DNA of 6,588 bases. It comes from Zymomonas sp. GTDB lineage: Bacteria; Pseudomonadota; Alphaproteobacteria; Sphingomonadales; Sphingomonadaceae. The stretch lies in the NCBI RefSeq assembly GCF_020216885.1, contig NZ_JAIWON010000153.1, positions 1-6,588 on the forward strand. The letters are read 5' to 3'. The notes under the pieces are model-generated. The model was not told the origin of the DNA, did no database searches, and saw nothing but the letters and a program-made list of their open reading frames with translations. Below, one piece after another: positions 5,554 to 6,588 of the stretch (its first letter is position 1; each line of letters begins with the position of its first letter). The position numbers and the translations under genes were made by a program.

Positions 5554-5593
5554 GGATAATCGCCCCTTTTAGAGGGGCGATATCCTCTTTTTT
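5554..5593 (+). terminator. Intrinsic terminator of murQ-queE, probably bidirectional
   Basis: Arms 5554-5567 and 5573-5585 pair over 13 bp with one bulged A (5559) and a 5-base loop. Six T residues (5588-5593) follow shortly after for rightward transcription. Leftward, the same stem is followed by ATTATTTTA, a weaker tail, so it could also end the convergent membrane-protein gene. That gene's stop codon (5592-5594) overlaps the T run, and the stem begins one base after the queE stop. Confidence 0.85.
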
Positions 5594-6350
5594 AGAAGCC
5601 GTTTTTTTTGAGGCTTTTATACAAGGTTACCTGAATAATAATCTGCATTGTGCTGATGACGGTCGTCAACAATACGACAAGAATACTGACGGCCATTTTC
5701 AGCGAAATCGACATCGAAGCGGCTAATGCCAGAATTCTCGACAAACCATAGTCGCCGATTAAAAAAGGCAATAAAATGAGAAGCAACGGCCAAAAAAGCC
5801 CTTTGGTTAAAGAAAAGCTATGCTTGATCGCTTGGAAGGCTGAATCTTTTTCAGCCATCATCGGATACCAGAAAAAGAATTTCACCTGAAGCGCCAGAAA
5901 AAGCATGACGCATAGGCCACCCAAGCTCAAAAGCATTGAGGTTGAGACCGGAAAATGATGCGCTGCATATAATTTTAACAAAAATGTCCCGACCAGAATC
6001 AGGGTCAGCGATAACAAAATCGAGACTGTAAACAAAAAGGCAAAAATTGAAATCAGGCGATTAAGCGCTACTCTAAAAGCACTTTTGACGGTTTCGCCCC
6101 CAAAAAGGGTAAGGCGCGACAAAGCCAGAATACCAATCAGATTGAAACTGCCCCCGATTAGGAGAACCAGCAGCGGAAAAAGACGCGGCTGACTTCCGGC
6201 TTCGATTATCGGCGTTGTCGGAAAAAGTAACAAAATCAGAAGATTGCCAAAGCCGATCGTCGATAGAGCAACGGGCGTAATCAGCTTTATCTCTCGTTTG
6301 AGGAAAGCCCAGCTATCAATGATAAGATTGTTTATGCGAAAAGATGGCAC
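5592..6350 (-). CDS. Six-helix membrane protein of unknown function
   Basis: From GTG 6350 this is 252 residues, with about six hydrophobic helices near 23-43, 57-78, 100-127, 137-161, 185-204 and 221-244, and a basic C-terminal K-S-L-K-K-N-G-F. The segment A-F-Q-A-I-K-H-S-F-S-L-T-K-G (171-184), just before helix 5, resembles the amphipathic S-x-x-L-T-K/R-G segment of YciC-like and glycerophosphodiester-phosphodiesterase-associated membrane domains. I recall this only as a pattern and assign no function. No ATG opens the frame. GTG at 6350 lies 7 bases after AAGGA, while TTG at 6353 would be only 4 bases away, so GTG is preferred. Composition is like its neighbours. The gene converges on queE, apparently as a single-gene unit with a possible promoter near 6424. 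Confidence 0.8.
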   Translation of the reverse strand: MPSFRINNLIIDSWAFLKREIKLITPVALSTIGFGNLLILLLFPTTPIIEAGSQPRLFPLLVLLIGGSFNLIGILALSRLTLFGGETVKSAFRVALNRLISIFAFLFTVSILLSLTLILVGTFLLKLYAAHHFPVSTSMLLSLGGLCVMLFLALQVKFFFWYPMMAEKDSAFQAIKHSFSLTKGLFWPLLLILLPFLIGDYGLSRILALAASMSISLKMAVSILVVLLTTVISTMQIIIQVTLYKSLKKNGF

Positions 6351-6423
6351 CAATTTTTCCTTATTAACCCGAAATTCTGCGTTATGTCAGTTTTGGTCAT
6401 GCAGCCGTTACAGAGGCCTAGAT

Positions 6424-6429
6424 ATTATA
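6424..6429 (-). promoter_or_regulatory. Candidate -10 box for the membrane-protein gene
   Basis: A perfect TATAAT is read leftward at 6429-6424, about 74 bases before the GTG start, implying initiation near 6417. No good -35 box lies 16-18 bases upstream, where the strand is T-rich (CTTTTT). This makes the call tentative. The rest of 6351-6502 shows no gene. Confidence 0.3.
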
Positions 6430-6502
6430 ATAAACGCGCCTTTATAAAAAAGGCTATCCGGCTGTTTTGCCCCCTCGCCTTTCTATGAATGATTTTTCAA
6501 AC

Positions 6503-6540
6503 AAAAAAAAAAGGCTTGCTATCAAAAGATAACAAAGCCT
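6503..6540 (-). terminator. Leftward intrinsic terminator of a gene beyond the right edge
   Basis: Read leftward, a 12-bp stem (arms within 6529-6540 and 6512-6523, one G-T wobble and one bulged T, T-rich loop) runs straight into ten T residues (A run at 6503-6512). This is a textbook intrinsic terminator for leftward transcription. Its gene must end to the right. A frame closed by TGA at 6579-6577 is one possibility, but too little sequence remains to say. No other gene is supported in 6541-6588. Confidence 0.8.
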
Positions 6541-6588
6541 GAAATGTCATCGGCATCGGTATTAAAGGATGTCTTGTCAGACAAAAAA

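Noticed and set aside
6244..6447. Rightward 67-codon frame over the start of the six-helix membrane gene
   Set aside because: Two thirds of it is antisense to that gene, the rest is A/T-rich intergenic DNA, and no ribosome site or family is seen.
6438..6454. 6-bp inverted repeat GCCTTT/AAAGGC near the right end
   Set aside because: It is short, has no T tract on either strand, and lies beside a T-rich stretch where such matches arise by chance.

Overview
The window reads like ordinary chromosome of an alphaproteobacterium with modest G+C (mid-40s percent by eye) and very A/T-rich intergenic DNA. The protein set and base composition resemble the low-GC sphingomonad genus Zymomonas. That is inference from memory of such genomes, not a database match. 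I see no insertion sequence, phage gene, CRISPR array, rRNA or tRNA.

Layout, left to right. A YbjJ-like MFS transporter runs rightward from the left edge and ends at a hairpin (1133-1164). It converges on a leftward 82-residue GlsB/YeaQ/YmgE membrane protein (1232-1480), preceded by GGAAC-N17-CGTT, which matches the alphaproteobacterial general stress (EcfG) promoter. Next, also leftward, is a secreted S10 serine carboxypeptidase-like protein (1673-3280) with its own strong terminator and a plausible sigma-70 promoter. About 710 bases without a recognisable gene follow (3281-3993). They hold a tract of 13% G+C, promoter-like signals pointing both ways, two doubtful small reading frames, and a rightward terminator-like hairpin with no recognisable gene in front of it. 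Then come murQ and queE, overlapping by ATGA as one transcription unit. A compact hairpin, probably acting in both directions, separates queE from a leftward six-helix membrane protein of unknown function (5592-6350). The right edge carries a strong leftward terminator that should belong to a gene beyond the window.

Functionally, MurQ recycles cell-wall MurNAc-6-phosphate and QueE makes 7-carboxy-7-deazaguanine for queuosine-type tRNA modification. Their pathways share no known step, so the overlap probably reflects co-expression only. The best leads are the EcfG-type promoter on the GlsB-like gene and the unexplained transcript implied by the hairpin upstream of murQ. I do not see convincing evidence of a new multi-gene system here.
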